From NCBI RefSeq assembly GCF_006351965.1, contig NZ_CP040932.1, forward strand, positions 620,001-684,000: 64,000 nucleotides of DNA, read 5' to 3'. The position numbers and the translations under genes are program-made. The DNA comes from Oceanicola sp. D3. Lineage in GTDB: Bacteria; Pseudomonadota; Alphaproteobacteria; Rhodobacterales; Rhodobacteraceae. The first letter of the stretch is position 1; every line of letters begins with the position of its first letter. The notes beneath the pieces were generated by a model. That model was not told the origin of the DNA and ran no database searches. It worked only from the letters and a program-made list of their open reading frames with translations. Positions 43,022 to 52,099 of this stretch are shown one piece after another.

Positions 43022-43408
43022 TTACCCTCGCCCAAGCGTGGCGCGCATTAAGCCGAGCGTGGTGCGGTAGATCGAAAGCGCCATCTCATGTCGGGTCTGG
43101 ACTTCGGCAGATTTCACCATCTGGCTTTCGATCGAAACGGTATTGCCGTTCGGATCGCCATCAATGCCGCGTTCAATGAAGGGGCGGAGGGCCTCGGGCG
43201 GCATCTCACCGGCCACATGGCCACTGCGGGTTTGCCGTAACTCAAGCCCGGGACCATTTTGATACACCGCGCCAAAGCTGGCGATATCGCGCGCCTTATA
43301 GCCGGCTGTATCGGCCTGGGCGAGGTTTTGCGCCACCACTTGCTGGCGGGTGGCAGAATGCGTGGCGAGGCCGCGCGCCATATTGAGGATCTCGAGCTGA
43401 TCGAACAT
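43022..43408 (-). CDS. flgB: Flagellar proximal rod protein FlgB
   Basis: The start MFDQLEILNMARGLA (43408; GGGAGA upstream) gives 128 residues. The frame is open for 57 more codons upstream into the fliI gene, which is not used. Rod motifs are ATRQQVVAQNLAQADTAGYKARD and the C-terminal MVKSAEVQTRHEMALSIYRTTLGLM. It is the first gene of the minus-strand operon flgB-flgC-fliE-fliQ-flgF-flgG-flgA-flgH-fliL2 and is divergent from fliI across a CtrA-like site. Confidence 0.95.
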   Translation of the reverse strand: MFDQLEILNMARGLATHSATRQQVVAQNLAQADTAGYKARDIASFGAVYQNGPGLELRQTRSGHVAGEMPPEALRPFIERGIDGDPNGNTVSIESQMVKSAEVQTRHEMALSIYRTTLGLMRATLGRG

Positions 43409-43428
43409 CGGGGTTTCTCCCACGGGCT

Positions 43429-43443
43429 TCAACCTCGGCTTAA
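43429..43443. promoter_or_regulatory. CtrA-like site between flgB and fliI
   Basis: TCAA-CCTCGGC-TTAA differs by one base from the CtrA consensus TTAA-N7-TTAA. It lies 21 bp upstream of flgB (minus) and 63 bp upstream of fliI (plus). The divergent fliL/fliF promoter has a similar element. Confidence 0.5.
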
Positions 43444-43505
43444 CCGTGATTCCTTTAGAAAGGGTTTCAGGCGCCCGGCTTGCGGCGCGGAATGTGGAGA
43501 ATCCC

Positions 43506-44822
43506 ATGACTGACGCCACCCTCGCCCAGCTCACCGCCGAAATCGCCGCGCTCAAACCCTCTGCCTCTGTGGGCCGCATCAGCGCGGTGGGGCGCGGCGC
43601 GGTAGAGCTTACTGGCCTGTCAGAAATTGCAGCGCTGGGCGATCAGGTTTGGCTCGGCACCCGTGAGGGGCGGTTGCGCGGCGAGATCGTTCATATCGAC
43701 CGCACACGCGCCATGGCCCTGCCCGATGGCCCGGCTGACGGTATCCGGCTTGGCGATCAGGTTACACTTCAGGGCGGTGATGGGCTCTTTCCGGACGTTG
43801 CATGGCAAGGTCGCGTCATAGACCCTTATGGTAATCCGCTTGATGGGCGCCCCCTGCCGCGCGGCCCCGAGTTGCGCCCGCTTCGCCCACCGGCACCACC
43901 TGCCACCCAGCGCAAGCGGCTTGGCAGTCGGCTTGGCACTGGGCTTTCCGTGTTCGATACACTCTTGCCCATCGTGCGCGGCCAGCGGCTGGGGTTGTTT
44001 GCGGGCTCGGGCGTGGGCAAATCCTCGCTCCTCGGCGCTTTGGGCCGGGGCCTTCAGGCCGACAGGGCGGTGATCGCGCTGGTCGGTGAGCGGGGCCGGG
44101 AGCTACGCCACTTCATAGAGGATGTGCTTGGGCCTGAGGGTATGGCGCGCTCCGTGATCGTGGCCGCCACCTCAGACCAATCCGCCATTGCCCGCCGCCG
44201 CTGCTTGTGGACAGCGATGACAGTGGCCGAGCACCTGCGTGACGAGGGGCACCATGTGCTGTTTCTGGCCGACTCGGTGACTCGCTTTGCCGAGGCGCAC
44301 CGCGAGGTGGCGCTGGCCGCCGGAGAGCCTGCAAGCCTGCGCGGCTACCCGCCCTCCACCGCGCATATGATCATGTCATTGGCCGAACGGGCCGGGCCGG
44401 GGCTGGAGGGCGTGGGTGACATAACCGCAATTTTCTCAGTGCTCGTGGCGGGCTCCGATATGGAAGAGCCAGTGGCCGACATCCTGCGCGGCGTGCTGGA
44501 TGGGCATGTTGTGCTGTCACGCGAAATTGCCGAACGCGGGCGCTTCCCCGCCGTTGATCTGCTGCGCTCCACATCGCGCTCACTGCCTGAAGCCGCAAGC
44601 CCGGAGGAAAACGCGCTGATCGCCAAGGCGCGGCGGCGGCTCGGGGCCTATGACCGCGCAGAGCTGATGATTCAATCAGGCCTCTACACCGCCGGCTCCG
44701 ACCCGGAGATAGATGCCGCGATCAAGGTCTACGGGGCGCTCGACAAGTTCCTCGCGGAAGAGAGCAAAGGCCCGCCAGAGGCATTCCAACGGCTCAAGGG
44801 TGTGCTCGCCCGCAGCGGATAA
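43506..44822 (+). CDS. fliI: Flagellar export ATPase FliI
   Basis: FliI is the F1-like hexameric ATPase of the flagellar type III export system. The start MTDATLAQLTAEI (43506, GGAGA upstream) gives 438 residues. Walker A is AGSGVGKSS (about 166-174), Walker B is VLFLADSVTRFAEA, and the FliI segments DPYGNPLDGRPLPRG and RGYPPSTAHMIMSLAERAG are present. It is separated from fliH (63613) by 19 kb. It is a single gene on this strand before the catalase gene. Confidence 0.95.
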   Translation: MTDATLAQLTAEIAALKPSASVGRISAVGRGAVELTGLSEIAALGDQVWLGTREGRLRGEIVHIDRTRAMALPDGPADGIRLGDQVTLQGGDGLFPDVAWQGRVIDPYGNPLDGRPLPRGPELRPLRPPAPPATQRKRLGSRLGTGLSVFDTLLPIVRGQRLGLFAGSGVGKSSLLGALGRGLQADRAVIALVGERGRELRHFIEDVLGPEGMARSVIVAATSDQSAIARRRCLWTAMTVAEHLRDEGHHVLFLADSVTRFAEAHREVALAAGEPASLRGYPPSTAHMIMSLAERAGPGLEGVGDITAIFSVLVAGSDMEEPVADILRGVLDGHVVLSREIAERGRFPAVDLLRSTSRSLPEAASPEENALIAKARRRLGAYDRAELMIQSGLYTAGSDPEIDAAIKVYGALDKFLAEESKGPPEAFQRLKGVLARSG

Positions 44823-44897
44823 TCGCGGCCCGCAGGGAACATTCCCAGCCCCGCTCCGGTTTTGCTGAGACATCTCAACAGACGGAGGCCGCCCGAC

Positions 44898-46412
44898 ATG
44901 TCCGATAAAAAGCCAACCCCGCCCACCACCACAGATGCCGGTATCCGCGTTCAGAGCGATGAGCATTCGCTGACCGTGGGGCGCGATGGCCCGATCGTGC
45001 TGAACGATCATTACCTGCTGGAGCAGATGGCCAATTTCAACCGCGAGCGCATCCCAGAGCGCCAGCCCCACGCAAAGGGCGGCGGTGCCTTCGGGCATTT
45101 TGAAGTCACGGCCGATGTTTCAAAGTACACCAAGGCCAAGGTTTTTCAGCCCGGCGCAAAAACCGACCTGCTCGCCCGCTTCTCCACGGTCGCCGGCGAG
45201 CGCGGCAGCCCCGACACATGGCGCGACCCGCGCGGCTTTGCGGTGAAAATGTACACCGACGAGGGCAATTTCGACATGGTGGGCAACAACACCCCCATCT
45301 TCTTCATCCGCGATCCGATGAAGTTCCAGCACTTCATTCGCAGCCAGAAGCGCCGCGCTGACAACGACATGCGCGACCATGACATGCAGTGGGATTTCTG
45401 GACGCTCTCGCCCGAAAGCGCGCATCAGGTCACTTACCTCATGGGAGACCGGGGCATCCCGCGCACTTGGCGCGAGATGAACGGCTATTCAAGCCACACC
45501 TACTCCCTGGTGAACGCCGAGGGTGAGAGGTTCTGGGTGAAATTTCACTTCCACACCGATCAAGGCGACGGCAATGCGCATCTGACTCAGGAGGAGGCCG
45601 ACAGGCTGGCAGGCACCGATGGCGACTACCACCGCGCCGACCTGTTCAACCAGATAAGCGAGGGCAACCACCCGAGTTGGACGTTGAAGTGGCAGATCAT
45701 GCCCTATGAGGACGCCAAGACCTATCGGATCAACCCCTTCGATCTCACCAAGGTCTGGCCGCATGCGGATTCTCCGCTGATCGAGGTGGGCAAGATGGTG
45801 CTAAATCGCAATCCGACCGATTTTCACACCCAGATCGAGCAAGCCGCCTTCGAGCCCAACAACATGGTGCCCGGCATCGGCCTCTCGCCCGACAAGATGC
45901 TGCTGGCGCGTGGCTTTTCCTACGCCGATGCGCACCGTGCGCGGCTCGGGGTGAACTACAAGGAAATCCCGGTGAACAAGCCGCAATCGCCGGTGCATAG
46001 CTACACCAAGGACGGCGCAGGCCGAACGGTGCCGGTAAGCGATCCGGTGTACGCCCCCAATTCCTACGGCGGGCCCTCGGCGCAGCCGTATGAGCATGAG
46101 GCCGGGCTGTGGCACAGCGACGGTGACATGGTGCGCGAGGCCTATACCCAGCGCGAGGACGATGATGATTGGAGCCAAGCCGGTGCGCTCGTGCGTGAGG
46201 TGATGGATGCCGACATGCGCGAGCGGTTGGTGAACAACGTCGTAGGCCACCTGAGCGCGGGCGTCAGTGAAAAGGTGCTGGTGCGGGCCTTCGAATACTG
46301 GCGCAACATCGACGGGGATGTCGGGGAACGCATCGAAAAGGGCGTGCGCGACAAGATCGGCGGCACCTCGAAGGCCGAGGGAATGGCATCGGCAGAGAGC
46401 ATTGCGGGCTGA
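44898..46412 (+). CDS. katA: Catalase (monofunctional haem, small-subunit clade 3 type)
   Basis: This enzyme disproportionates H2O2. The start [13 protein letters not shown] (44898, GGAGG 9 nt upstream) gives 504 residues. The distal His58 is in [13 protein letters not shown], Asn131 in [13 protein letters not shown], and the proximal haem Tyr342 in [13 protein letters not shown]. There is no signal peptide, so it is cytoplasmic. It lies between fliI and a minus-strand exported-protein gene. No OxyR gene is adjacent. Confidence 0.96.
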   Translation: MSDKKPTPPTTTDAGIRVQSDEHSLTVGRDGPIVLNDHYLLEQMANFNRERIPERQPHAKGGGAFGHFEVTADVSKYTKAKVFQPGAKTDLLARFSTVAGERGSPDTWRDPRGFAVKMYTDEGNFDMVGNNTPIFFIRDPMKFQHFIRSQKRRADNDMRDHDMQWDFWTLSPESAHQVTYLMGDRGIPRTWREMNGYSSHTYSLVNAEGERFWVKFHFHTDQGDGNAHLTQEEADRLAGTDGDYHRADLFNQISEGNHPSWTLKWQIMPYEDAKTYRINPFDLTKVWPHADSPLIEVGKMVLNRNPTDFHTQIEQAAFEPNNMVPGIGLSPDKMLLARGFSYADAHRARLGVNYKEIPVNKPQSPVHSYTKDGAGRTVPVSDPVYAPNSYGGPSAQPYEHEAGLWHSDGDMVREAYTQREDDDDWSQAGALVREVMDADMRERLVNNVVGHLSAGVSEKVLVRAFEYWRNIDGDVGERIEKGVRDKIGGTSKAEGMASAESIAG

Positions 46413-46456
46413 CCAGCGCGACCGCGACGCGACTACAACACCCCAAGAAAAGAAAA

Positions 46457-46489
46457 AGCCCTCCACCGCACGTCTGTGCGGGGAGGGCT
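46457..46489 (-). terminator. Intrinsic terminator (minus strand) between katA and small exported-protein gene
   Basis: AGCCCTCC and CCGCAC pair with GTGCGG and GGAGGGCT around a GTCT loop. On the minus strand it is followed by TTTTTCTTTTC. It therefore ends the gene at 46538-46864 and may also stop katA read-through. Confidence 0.82.
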
Positions 46490-46497
46490 CTGAGCAA

Positions 46498-46528
46498 GAC
46501 GGAAGGGCCGGGAGAAAGCCCTTCCGTC
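46498..46528. terminator. Second hairpin in tandem
   Basis: GACGGAAGGGC (46498-46508) pairs perfectly over 11 bp with GCCCTTCCGTC (46518-46528), with a 9-nt loop. It lies between the stop of the small exported-protein gene and the T-tailed hairpin, so the minus-strand transcript has two stacked stem-loops at its 3' end. Confidence 0.65.
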
Positions 46529-46537
46529 TGAATGCGG

Positions 46538-46864
46538 TCACTCGGCGTCAATCACGCTGAACACGCTTTCTGCAACCGGGCTGGACACCGAGCGGGAAGC
46601 TTGGGTGCCGGCGTAGCCAAAGGTGCCGTTGCGCTGCTCGGCTTCTTGCTCGGCGAAGATTTCCTGAGCGGTGGCATTGGCCGGAGCGGAAGCGCCGAGG
46701 TAGACGCGGCCGTCGGTGTCGCCTTCGAGGCCTTTCAGCTGCACGAGCTGCTCGACGGAGTAGCCGTTGGACTCGACGCCAACGGAAGCGGCGAGGTTAT
46801 CATTCGCGGCCAGAGCGGGGGTGGCAACGGTCAGGGCGAGGGCGGCAAGGATGTAGTTTTTCAT
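46538..46864 (-). CDS. Small exported protein of unknown function
   Basis: The start MKNYILAALALTVATPALA (46864) gives 108 residues with a clear signal peptide cleaved after ALA (about 19). The mature part is acidic and Ala/Ser/Glu-rich (NDNLAASVGVESNGYSVEQLVQL, then AQEIFAEQEAEQRNGTFGYAG), with no Cys and no known domain. It has its own AT-rich promoter region and two stacked 3' hairpins, which suggests a stable, strongly expressed mRNA (inference). It is divergent from a GbsR-type regulator. Confidence 0.75.
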   Translation of the reverse strand: MKNYILAALALTVATPALAANDNLAASVGVESNGYSVEQLVQLKGLEGDTDGRVYLGASAPANATAQEIFAEQEAEQRNGTFGYAGTQASRSVSSPVAESVFSVIDAE

Positions 46865-47150
46865 AGTACTGTCTCTTTTGTTCTGCCCCGTGGGGCGTTG
46901 GGTGCAACGTGCTGCGTTGCGATGATTGGGATATGTGGTGCGTTCAGTATAAAGTAAACATTCCAAACAAAATAATTTACCTGAATTTTGATAACCGATT
47001 GATATGCAACGATTAAATTTTTCTCGCGAGCTGTGGTCGAGCGCGCAGAGGCCCGAAAAACTGGACATTAAGTTCGTTTAAGCTTATCTGAACCCGTAAG
47101 AGACGCCGCTTTCCTGGCCTTAGCGAGGCCCTCCGGGAGACATCAGACCC
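46865..47150. promoter_or_regulatory. AT-rich divergent intergenic region
   Basis: These 286 bp contain no ORF I can support. About 46920-47040 is strikingly AT-rich compared with the rest of the window (runs such as AAACAAAATAATTTA and ATTAAATTTTT). It should hold promoters for the small exported-protein gene and the divergent GbsR-type gene. No clear known operator was recognised. Confidence 0.6.
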
Positions 47151-47603
47151 ATGGAACAGACAGTTGAGACGGCCCGTAGCGAGTTCATCGAAAAACTGGG
47201 GCTAATCATTCAGACCGAAGGCCTGCCGCGCACCGCGGGGCGGATCATGGGGCTGTTGGTTTGGGAAGGTGAGCCAGTGGCATTCTGCGATCTCGCAACA
47301 GAGCTTCAGATCAGCCGTGGCAGCGTCAGCACCGCCACGCGGCTACTGGAAGACAAGCTCATGATCAAGCGGGTGACCAAGGCTGGCGAGCGGCAGGATT
47401 ACTTCCAACTCGCGCCCAAATCATATGAAACAATGGTGAGCGACCTCAGCCGCCAGTTTCGCCGCAAGAGCGACGATCTGCGCTCCACACTCGATGGCGT
47501 GCCGGAATGCGCCGCCGATATTCGCGCCCGTGTGCATGGCTATGCCGACATGCTTTCGTCACTGTCCGACAAGATCGGGGAACTGGCGCGTGAGATGGAT
47601 TGA
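47151..47603 (+). CDS. GbsR/MarR-type transcriptional regulator
   Basis: This 150-residue cytoplasmic protein has a winged helix in EFIEKLGLIIQTEGLPRTAGRIMGLLVW followed by LATELQISRGSVSTATRLLEDKLMIKRV (recognition helix about 55-68). A C-terminal dimerisation helix completes it. This matches the GbsR branch, which often controls osmoprotectant or membrane genes. The target is unknown; the divergent small exported-protein gene is the nearest candidate. Confidence 0.85.
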   Translation: MEQTVETARSEFIEKLGLIIQTEGLPRTAGRIMGLLVWEGEPVAFCDLATELQISRGSVSTATRLLEDKLMIKRVTKAGERQDYFQLAPKSYETMVSDLSRQFRRKSDDLRSTLDGVPECAADIRARVHGYADMLSSLSDKIGELAREMD

Positions 47604-47617
47604 CGCGCCCGCCGCGA

Positions 47618-50600
47618 TCAGGCGACCAGCGCCTCTGCCTTCTTGAGGTCAACCGAGACCAGCTGGCTCACGCCCTGCTCCTGCATGGTGACGCCAAAGA
47701 GCCTGTCCATCCGGCTCATCGTCACCGCGTGGTGGGTGATGATGAGGAAGCGTGTGTCAGTGCGCCGCGTCATCTCGTCGAGCAGGTCGCAGAAGCGGGT
47801 GACGTTGGCATCGTCCAGCGGCGCATCCACCTCGTCCAGCACACAGATCGGCGCGGGGTTGGCGAGGAAGACCGCGAAGATGAGCGCCAGCGCTGTCAAG
47901 GTTTGCTCGCCCCCGGAAAGCAGCGAGAGCGTGGAGAGCTTCTTGCCCGGCGGCATACACATGATCTCCAGCCCCGCTTCCAGAGGGTCGTCCGATTCCA
48001 CCAGCTCCAGCGAGGCCTCACCGCCGCCGAAGAGGTGCTTGAACAGAAGTGAGAAGTTGGAGTTGACCTGCTCGAAGGCGGTCAGCAGGCGCTCGCGGCC
48101 CTCCTTGTTCAGCCCGGCAATGCCATTGCGCAGGGCGCGAATGGCCTCTTCCAGATCGGCCTTCTCCTTGACCAACTCGTCATGCTCGGTCTGCACTTCC
48201 TTAGCATCTTCCTCGGCGCGCAGGTTCACCGCGCCAAGGGCATCGCGCTGGCGACGCAGGCGAGAAAGGTCGTTTTCCAGCGCGTCGACGCCGGGCATCT
48301 TCTCGGGGTCGGCCTTGAGGTTCTCAAGCAGCTCAGCGGGCGCACATTCCAGCTCTTCGTGGATGCGCTCTTCCGCCAGCTTGCGGGCTTCCTGCGCGGC
48401 CTCCATCCGAGCCTGAGCGGCGGCGCGGCCTTCGCGCAGTTCACCGGCGATCTTTGTCGCCTCACGCTCCTCGGCCTGCGCCTCGCGCCATGCAGCCTCG
48501 CCCTCAGCTAGCGTGTCAGCGGCGGCACGGCGGCGCTCTTCCGCCTTTTCCAGCGCGTCTTGCAGCTTGGTTTCGCGCGTTTCGATGTCTTCCGGGGCCG
48601 CCTCGGCGGCCTCCAGCTCGGTTTCCGTCGCCTGCTTGCGTTCACCCAACTCGCTCGAGCGGGTCTCGGCATTGGCCAGTCGCTCGCGCCAATTGCCAAC
48701 CTCGCGGGCGATCTCCTGCAGGCGACGCACACGGGCCTCGCCCATGCGCCGAACCTCGTCCTGCACGGCGCGGCGGGAAAGCATATCCTGACGGGCGTTC
48801 TCGACGAGGCTCTTGGCCGCCTCGACATTGCCCCGGGCCTCCTCCAAATCCCCCAGCTGCGCCAGTGCAGCCTCGGCTTCCGCGAGCCGTGCGCGGGCCG
48901 CCGTGGCCTCGTCCTCGTGCCGCTTCACGGCCATCTCGGAGGCCTCGGCGCGGGTGCCAGCCATCGCAGCATCGCTCTCAGCGCGAGAAAGCGCGCGGGA
49001 GGCATCGGCAACGGCGGAATCCGCCTCGCGGCGGGCCTGTCGGGCGGCGCGGTCGGCTTCGGTAATGCGGGCCAGCTCTTCAGAAAGCGCCCTGTGCGCT
49101 TTGCGGGCCCCATCGGCACGGGCTTCGGCCTCGTTGAGATCAAGCTTCAGTTCTTCGAGCCGGTTGATCTGCTCAAGCCGCAGCGCAGCAGCGGAGGGGG
49201 CATCTTCGGCAGCGGCACGGAACCCGTCCCAGCGCCACAAATCTCCCTCGCGTGACACCAGCCGCTGGCCCGGTTTCAGCTCGGCCTGCCGCGCAGTGCC
49301 TTCCTCGGGGGTTGCAACCAGCCCGACCTCTCCCATGCGGCGGCGCAACACATCGGGCACATGCATGTAATCGGCCAGCGGATGCAGCCCGCCGGGCAGG
49401 CCCTGTGGCGCGGGATAGTCCGGCAAGGCGGCCCAGCCAGAGGGAGCATCGGCGGCAACGGCAGGCGCCCGCAGATCGTCGGCAAGTGCCGCGCCGAGGG
49501 CCTTTTCGTAGCCTTTGTCGACCGAGAGCATATCGAGCACCTGCCCGCCTTCGCTCCCTTCGCGGTCAACCAGACGGGCGAGCGCGTGCATTTCGGCGCT
49601 GAGCGTCTTGGTCTCACCCTCGGCGGCAGAGGCGGCGGCGCGGGCCTCCGCCTCGCGTCCGGCAATCTCGGCGCGGGCGGTGTCAGCGGCCTCCAGCGCC
49701 TTCTCGGCCTCCTCCGCACGCGCGGTGGCCGCGGCGCTGGCCGCTTGCGCGGCGCGCATGGCCTCTTCGGCGCTGGCCTTCCGACTGCGCGCCTCATCGG
49801 CCTGACGGCGTGCCTTCGCGGCCTCCGCCTCGTTTCGGTCGGTCGCACTGCGGGCATCGGCCTGCATCCGTTGCGCGGATTGATGGCGGGCCGCGAGCCG
49901 GGCGACATCTTCGGTCTGCTCGGCCAGCCGCTCCTCGATCTCCGACAGAACGGCCGCCGCCTTTCGGGCCGCCTCGGTGGCGTCCTCAAGCTTTTCCTCG
50001 TGGCCTTCGCCCGCCTTCTGCAGCTCGGCTTCCTCCCAGCCCAGCCGCTCCACGGTCTCGCCCGCATCGCGGTTCAGCCCTTCCTCGCGCTCCATGTCGC
50101 GGGTGAGTTGGGCGAGGCGGTTCTTCAACGTGTCGATGGTCGCCTCGGCCCGCGCGGCCTCCTCACGCAAGCCACCCCGCTCAACCTGCAACCGTTGCAC
50201 AACCGCCGCCGCAATCGCCTCCTCCTCGCGGAGCGCGGGCAGGGCGGCATCCGTTTCGCTCCGGCGCTTCTCGGCGTTCAGCACGGCGCGCTCGGCTGCC
50301 CCGGCGGCGGCGACAGTCTCTCGGTGGGCATGGCCCGCCGCAGCAACGGCCTCGTCGGCCTCCTTCCAGCGGCGATACAGCAGTAGGCCCTCAACCTGCC
50401 GCAGCTCGGTGCCGATCTCCCGATACCGCGCAGCCTGCCGGGCCTGGCGGGCGAGTTGCGCGAGCTGGGCCGCAAGCTGTTCAATCACGTCATCGACGCG
50501 GGCCAAGTTTTGCTCAGCGCCGTTCAGCTTCAGCTCAGCCTCGTGGCGGCGTTGGTACAGCCCCGAGATCCCGGCGGCCTCTTCAAGGATCCGCCGCCGC

Positions 50601-51076
50601 GCCTTTGGCTTGGCGTTGATCAGCTCCGAGATCTGCCCCTGACGCACCAGCGCCGGGCTGTGCGAGCCTGTCGAGGCATCGGCAAAGAGCATCTGAATAT
50701 CACGGGCCCGCACGTCCTTGGTGTTGGCCTTATAGGCAGAGCCGGCATCTCGGGTGATGCGGCGAACGACTTCAAGCACATCCTGATCGTTAAACCCGGC
50801 GGGTGCGAGCCGCTCGCTGTTGTCGATATGGATCGAGACCTCGGCAAAGTTGCGCGCCGGCCGAGAGGCGGCCCCGGCAAAGATCACATCTTCCATGCCG
50901 CCGCCGCGCATGGCGGTGGGGCGGTTTTCGCCCATCACCCAGCGCAATGCCTCAAGCAGGTTCGATTTTCCGCAGCCGTTCGGCCCGACAACGCCGGTCA
51001 GCCCGTCGGCGATGACCAGATCGGTCGGGTCGACGAAGCTCTTGAAGCCGTTCAGTCTGAGCCGTGTGAAACGCAC
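47618..51076 (-). CDS. smc: Chromosome segregation/condensin ATPase SMC
   Basis: SMC forms the core of the ScpAB condensin that compacts and segregates the chromosome. The 1152-residue length is normal. The N-terminal Walker A is GPNGCGKSN (31-39). Two long coiled coils of Ala/Glu/Arg repeats flank a hinge at about 490-640 (GGQVLDMLSVDKGYEKALGAAL). The C-terminal head has the signature LSGGEQTLTALAL and Walker B ICVLDEVDAPLDDANV. It lies between two flagellar blocks, convergent with the GbsR-type gene. Confidence 0.97.
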   Translation of the reverse strand: MRFTRLRLNGFKSFVDPTDLVIADGLTGVVGPNGCGKSNLLEALRWVMGENRPTAMRGGGMEDVIFAGAASRPARNFAEVSIHIDNSERLAPAGFNDQDVLEVVRRITRDAGSAYKANTKDVRARDIQMLFADASTGSHSPALVRQGQISELINAKPKARRRILEEAAGISGLYQRRHEAELKLNGAEQNLARVDDVIEQLAAQLAQLARQARQAARYREIGTELRQVEGLLLYRRWKEADEAVAAAGHAHRETVAAAGAAERAVLNAEKRRSETDAALPALREEEAIAAAVVQRLQVERGGLREEAARAEATIDTLKNRLAQLTRDMEREEGLNRDAGETVERLGWEEAELQKAGEGHEEKLEDATEAARKAAAVLSEIEERLAEQTEDVARLAARHQSAQRMQADARSATDRNEAEAAKARRQADEARSRKASAEEAMRAAQAASAAATARAEEAEKALEAADTARAEIAGREAEARAAASAAEGETKTLSAEMHALARLVDREGSEGGQVLDMLSVDKGYEKALGAALADDLRAPAVAADAPSGWAALPDYPAPQGLPGGLHPLADYMHVPDVLRRRMGEVGLVATPEEGTARQAELKPGQRLVSREGDLWRWDGFRAAAEDAPSAAALRLEQINRLEELKLDLNEAEARADGARKAHRALSEELARITEADRAARQARREADSAVADASRALSRAESDAAMAGTRAEASEMAVKRHEDEATAARARLAEAEAALAQLGDLEEARGNVEAAKSLVENARQDMLSRRAVQDEVRRMGEARVRRLQEIAREVGNWRERLANAETRSSELGERKQATETELEAAEAAPEDIETRETKLQDALEKAEERRRAAADTLAEGEAAWREAQAEEREATKIAGELREGRAAAQARMEAAQEARKLAEERIHEELECAPAELLENLKADPEKMPGVDALENDLSRLRRQRDALGAVNLRAEEDAKEVQTEHDELVKEKADLEEAIRALRNGIAGLNKEGRERLLTAFEQVNSNFSLLFKHLFGGGEASLELVESDDPLEAGLEIMCMPPGKKLSTLSLLSGGEQTLTALALIFAVFLANPAPICVLDEVDAPLDDANVTRFCDLLDEMTRRTDTRFLIITHHAVTMSRMDRLFGVTMQEQGVSQLVSVDLKKAEALVA

Positions 51077-51203
51077 GCTGCTCGCTGCCCCTTACCTGCG
51101 CCCCTCTCTGTCCCCATGCCCCGGCGGGGCGATTCCCCGGGGCTGGCCCATGTTTGGGGTGTGAGACACGTCTGTCAATCAGCATGTGGGAGCGATCTGT
51201 GGG

Positions 51204-51212
51204 TTATCCACA
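51204..51212 (+). promoter_or_regulatory. Perfect DnaA box upstream of smc
   Basis: TTATCCACA matches the DnaA 9-mer exactly and lies 128 bp upstream of smc and 48 bp upstream of the acetyltransferase gene. It is a single copy, with no AT-rich unwinding element, so it is not an origin. It could couple expression to DnaA, or be chance. Confidence 0.35.
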
Positions 51213-51259
51213 AGATATGGAGCGCTTGACGGCAGGGAAGCGTCAGGGAGGATAGCGGG

Positions 51260-51718
51260 ATGAGCAAGATCGACGTGACCATTGGCAGCCCCCACCACCC
51301 CGAGGCAACCGCGCTCTTGAATCAGAGCCATGCCCTGATGAAGAGCCTGTTCCCGCCCGAAGACAATTTCTTTCTGGATATCGACGCGCTGGCTGGTCCG
51401 AACATCGTGTTTTTCACTGCGCTGCTGGAGGGCCAAGTGGTGGGCACCGGGGCGCTGGCGGTGAAGGGCGGGTATGGTGAGGTGAAATCCATGTTCACCG
51501 ATGAAGCCGCCAGGGGCCGGGGTGTGGCGGGCCGGGTGCTTGCAGCCGTCGAGGCCGAGGCGCGGGCACGGGGGCTCGGCTGGCTCCGGCTGGAAACCGG
51601 CAACCGCCTGCATGCCGCCCACCGCGTATACCGCGCCTCCGGCTTCACCGACTGCGGCCCCTTTGGCGACTACCCCGATGCCGCCTCTTCGATCTTCATG
51701 GAAAAGCGACTGGACTGA
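51260..51718 (+). CDS. GNAT-family N-acetyltransferase
   Basis: This 152-residue cytoplasmic protein has the GNAT core: GEVKSMFTDEAARGRGVAGRVLAAVEAEARARGL holds the acetyl-CoA site (R/Q-x2-G-x-G/A seen as RGRGVAG). The C-terminal LRLETGNRLHAAHRVYRASGFTDCGPFGDY segment, as in YjgM/PhnO-like members, follows. The acceptor is unknown. It is divergent from smc and convergent with the coiled-coil gene at 51722. Confidence 0.85.
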   Translation: MSKIDVTIGSPHHPEATALLNQSHALMKSLFPPEDNFFLDIDALAGPNIVFFTALLEGQVVGTGALAVKGGYGEVKSMFTDEAARGRGVAGRVLAAVEAEARARGLGWLRLETGNRLHAAHRVYRASGFTDCGPFGDYPDAASSIFMEKRLD

Positions 51719-51721
51719 AGC

Positions 51722-52075
51722 TCAGAGCTTTCTGGCAAGGTCTCGGCTGGCTTGCATTTGCCCGAAGGACCGCGCCAGAGCCTTGCGGGCCGAGGCCGAG
51801 GCGGCACGTGCGCGAGCGAGGTCTCGGTTGAGCACGGCCTTGCGGGCCTCCGTCCAGCGCAGCCAAACATTGGTGGCCCGTGCATGCGACGGGCTGAAGT
51901 GGATCGGGTCCGTGGCATCTGCCATCGCCTTGCGGCGCGCTTCTTCGATCTCTGCGATGGAAGCGGCGATGCGGGCTTCCTCGGCAAGCCGCTGCTTGAG
52001 CGTTCCCTGACCGGCCATGAAGCGCGCTTCCATCAAGCCAGAGAGCGCCGTCATCTGCTGTCTTTTCAGCCCCAT
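51722..52075 (-). CDS. Helical flagellar-operon protein of unknown function (FliJ-like in form)
   Basis: This 117-residue protein is almost wholly helical and Ala/Arg/Glu-rich, with no membrane segment or Cys. It lies 24 bp after flhB and ends the long flagellar operon. Size, charge and coiled-coil character resemble FliJ-type chaperones, but the sequence alone does not prove it. No ribosome-binding site is clear at the ATG (52075) or at the second ATG (52054). Confidence 0.6.
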   Translation of the reverse strand: MGLKRQQMTALSGLMEARFMAGQGTLKQRLAEEARIAASIAEIEEARRKAMADATDPIHFSPSHARATNVWLRWTEARKAVLNRDLARARAASASARKALARSFGQMQASRDLARKL

Positions 52076-52099
52076 TACAGCATACTCATTGGTTCTGTA

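Noticed and set aside
51204-51212. Replication origin near smc
   Set aside because: Only one DnaA box, no AT-rich unwinding element and no dnaA, parA or repABC genes.
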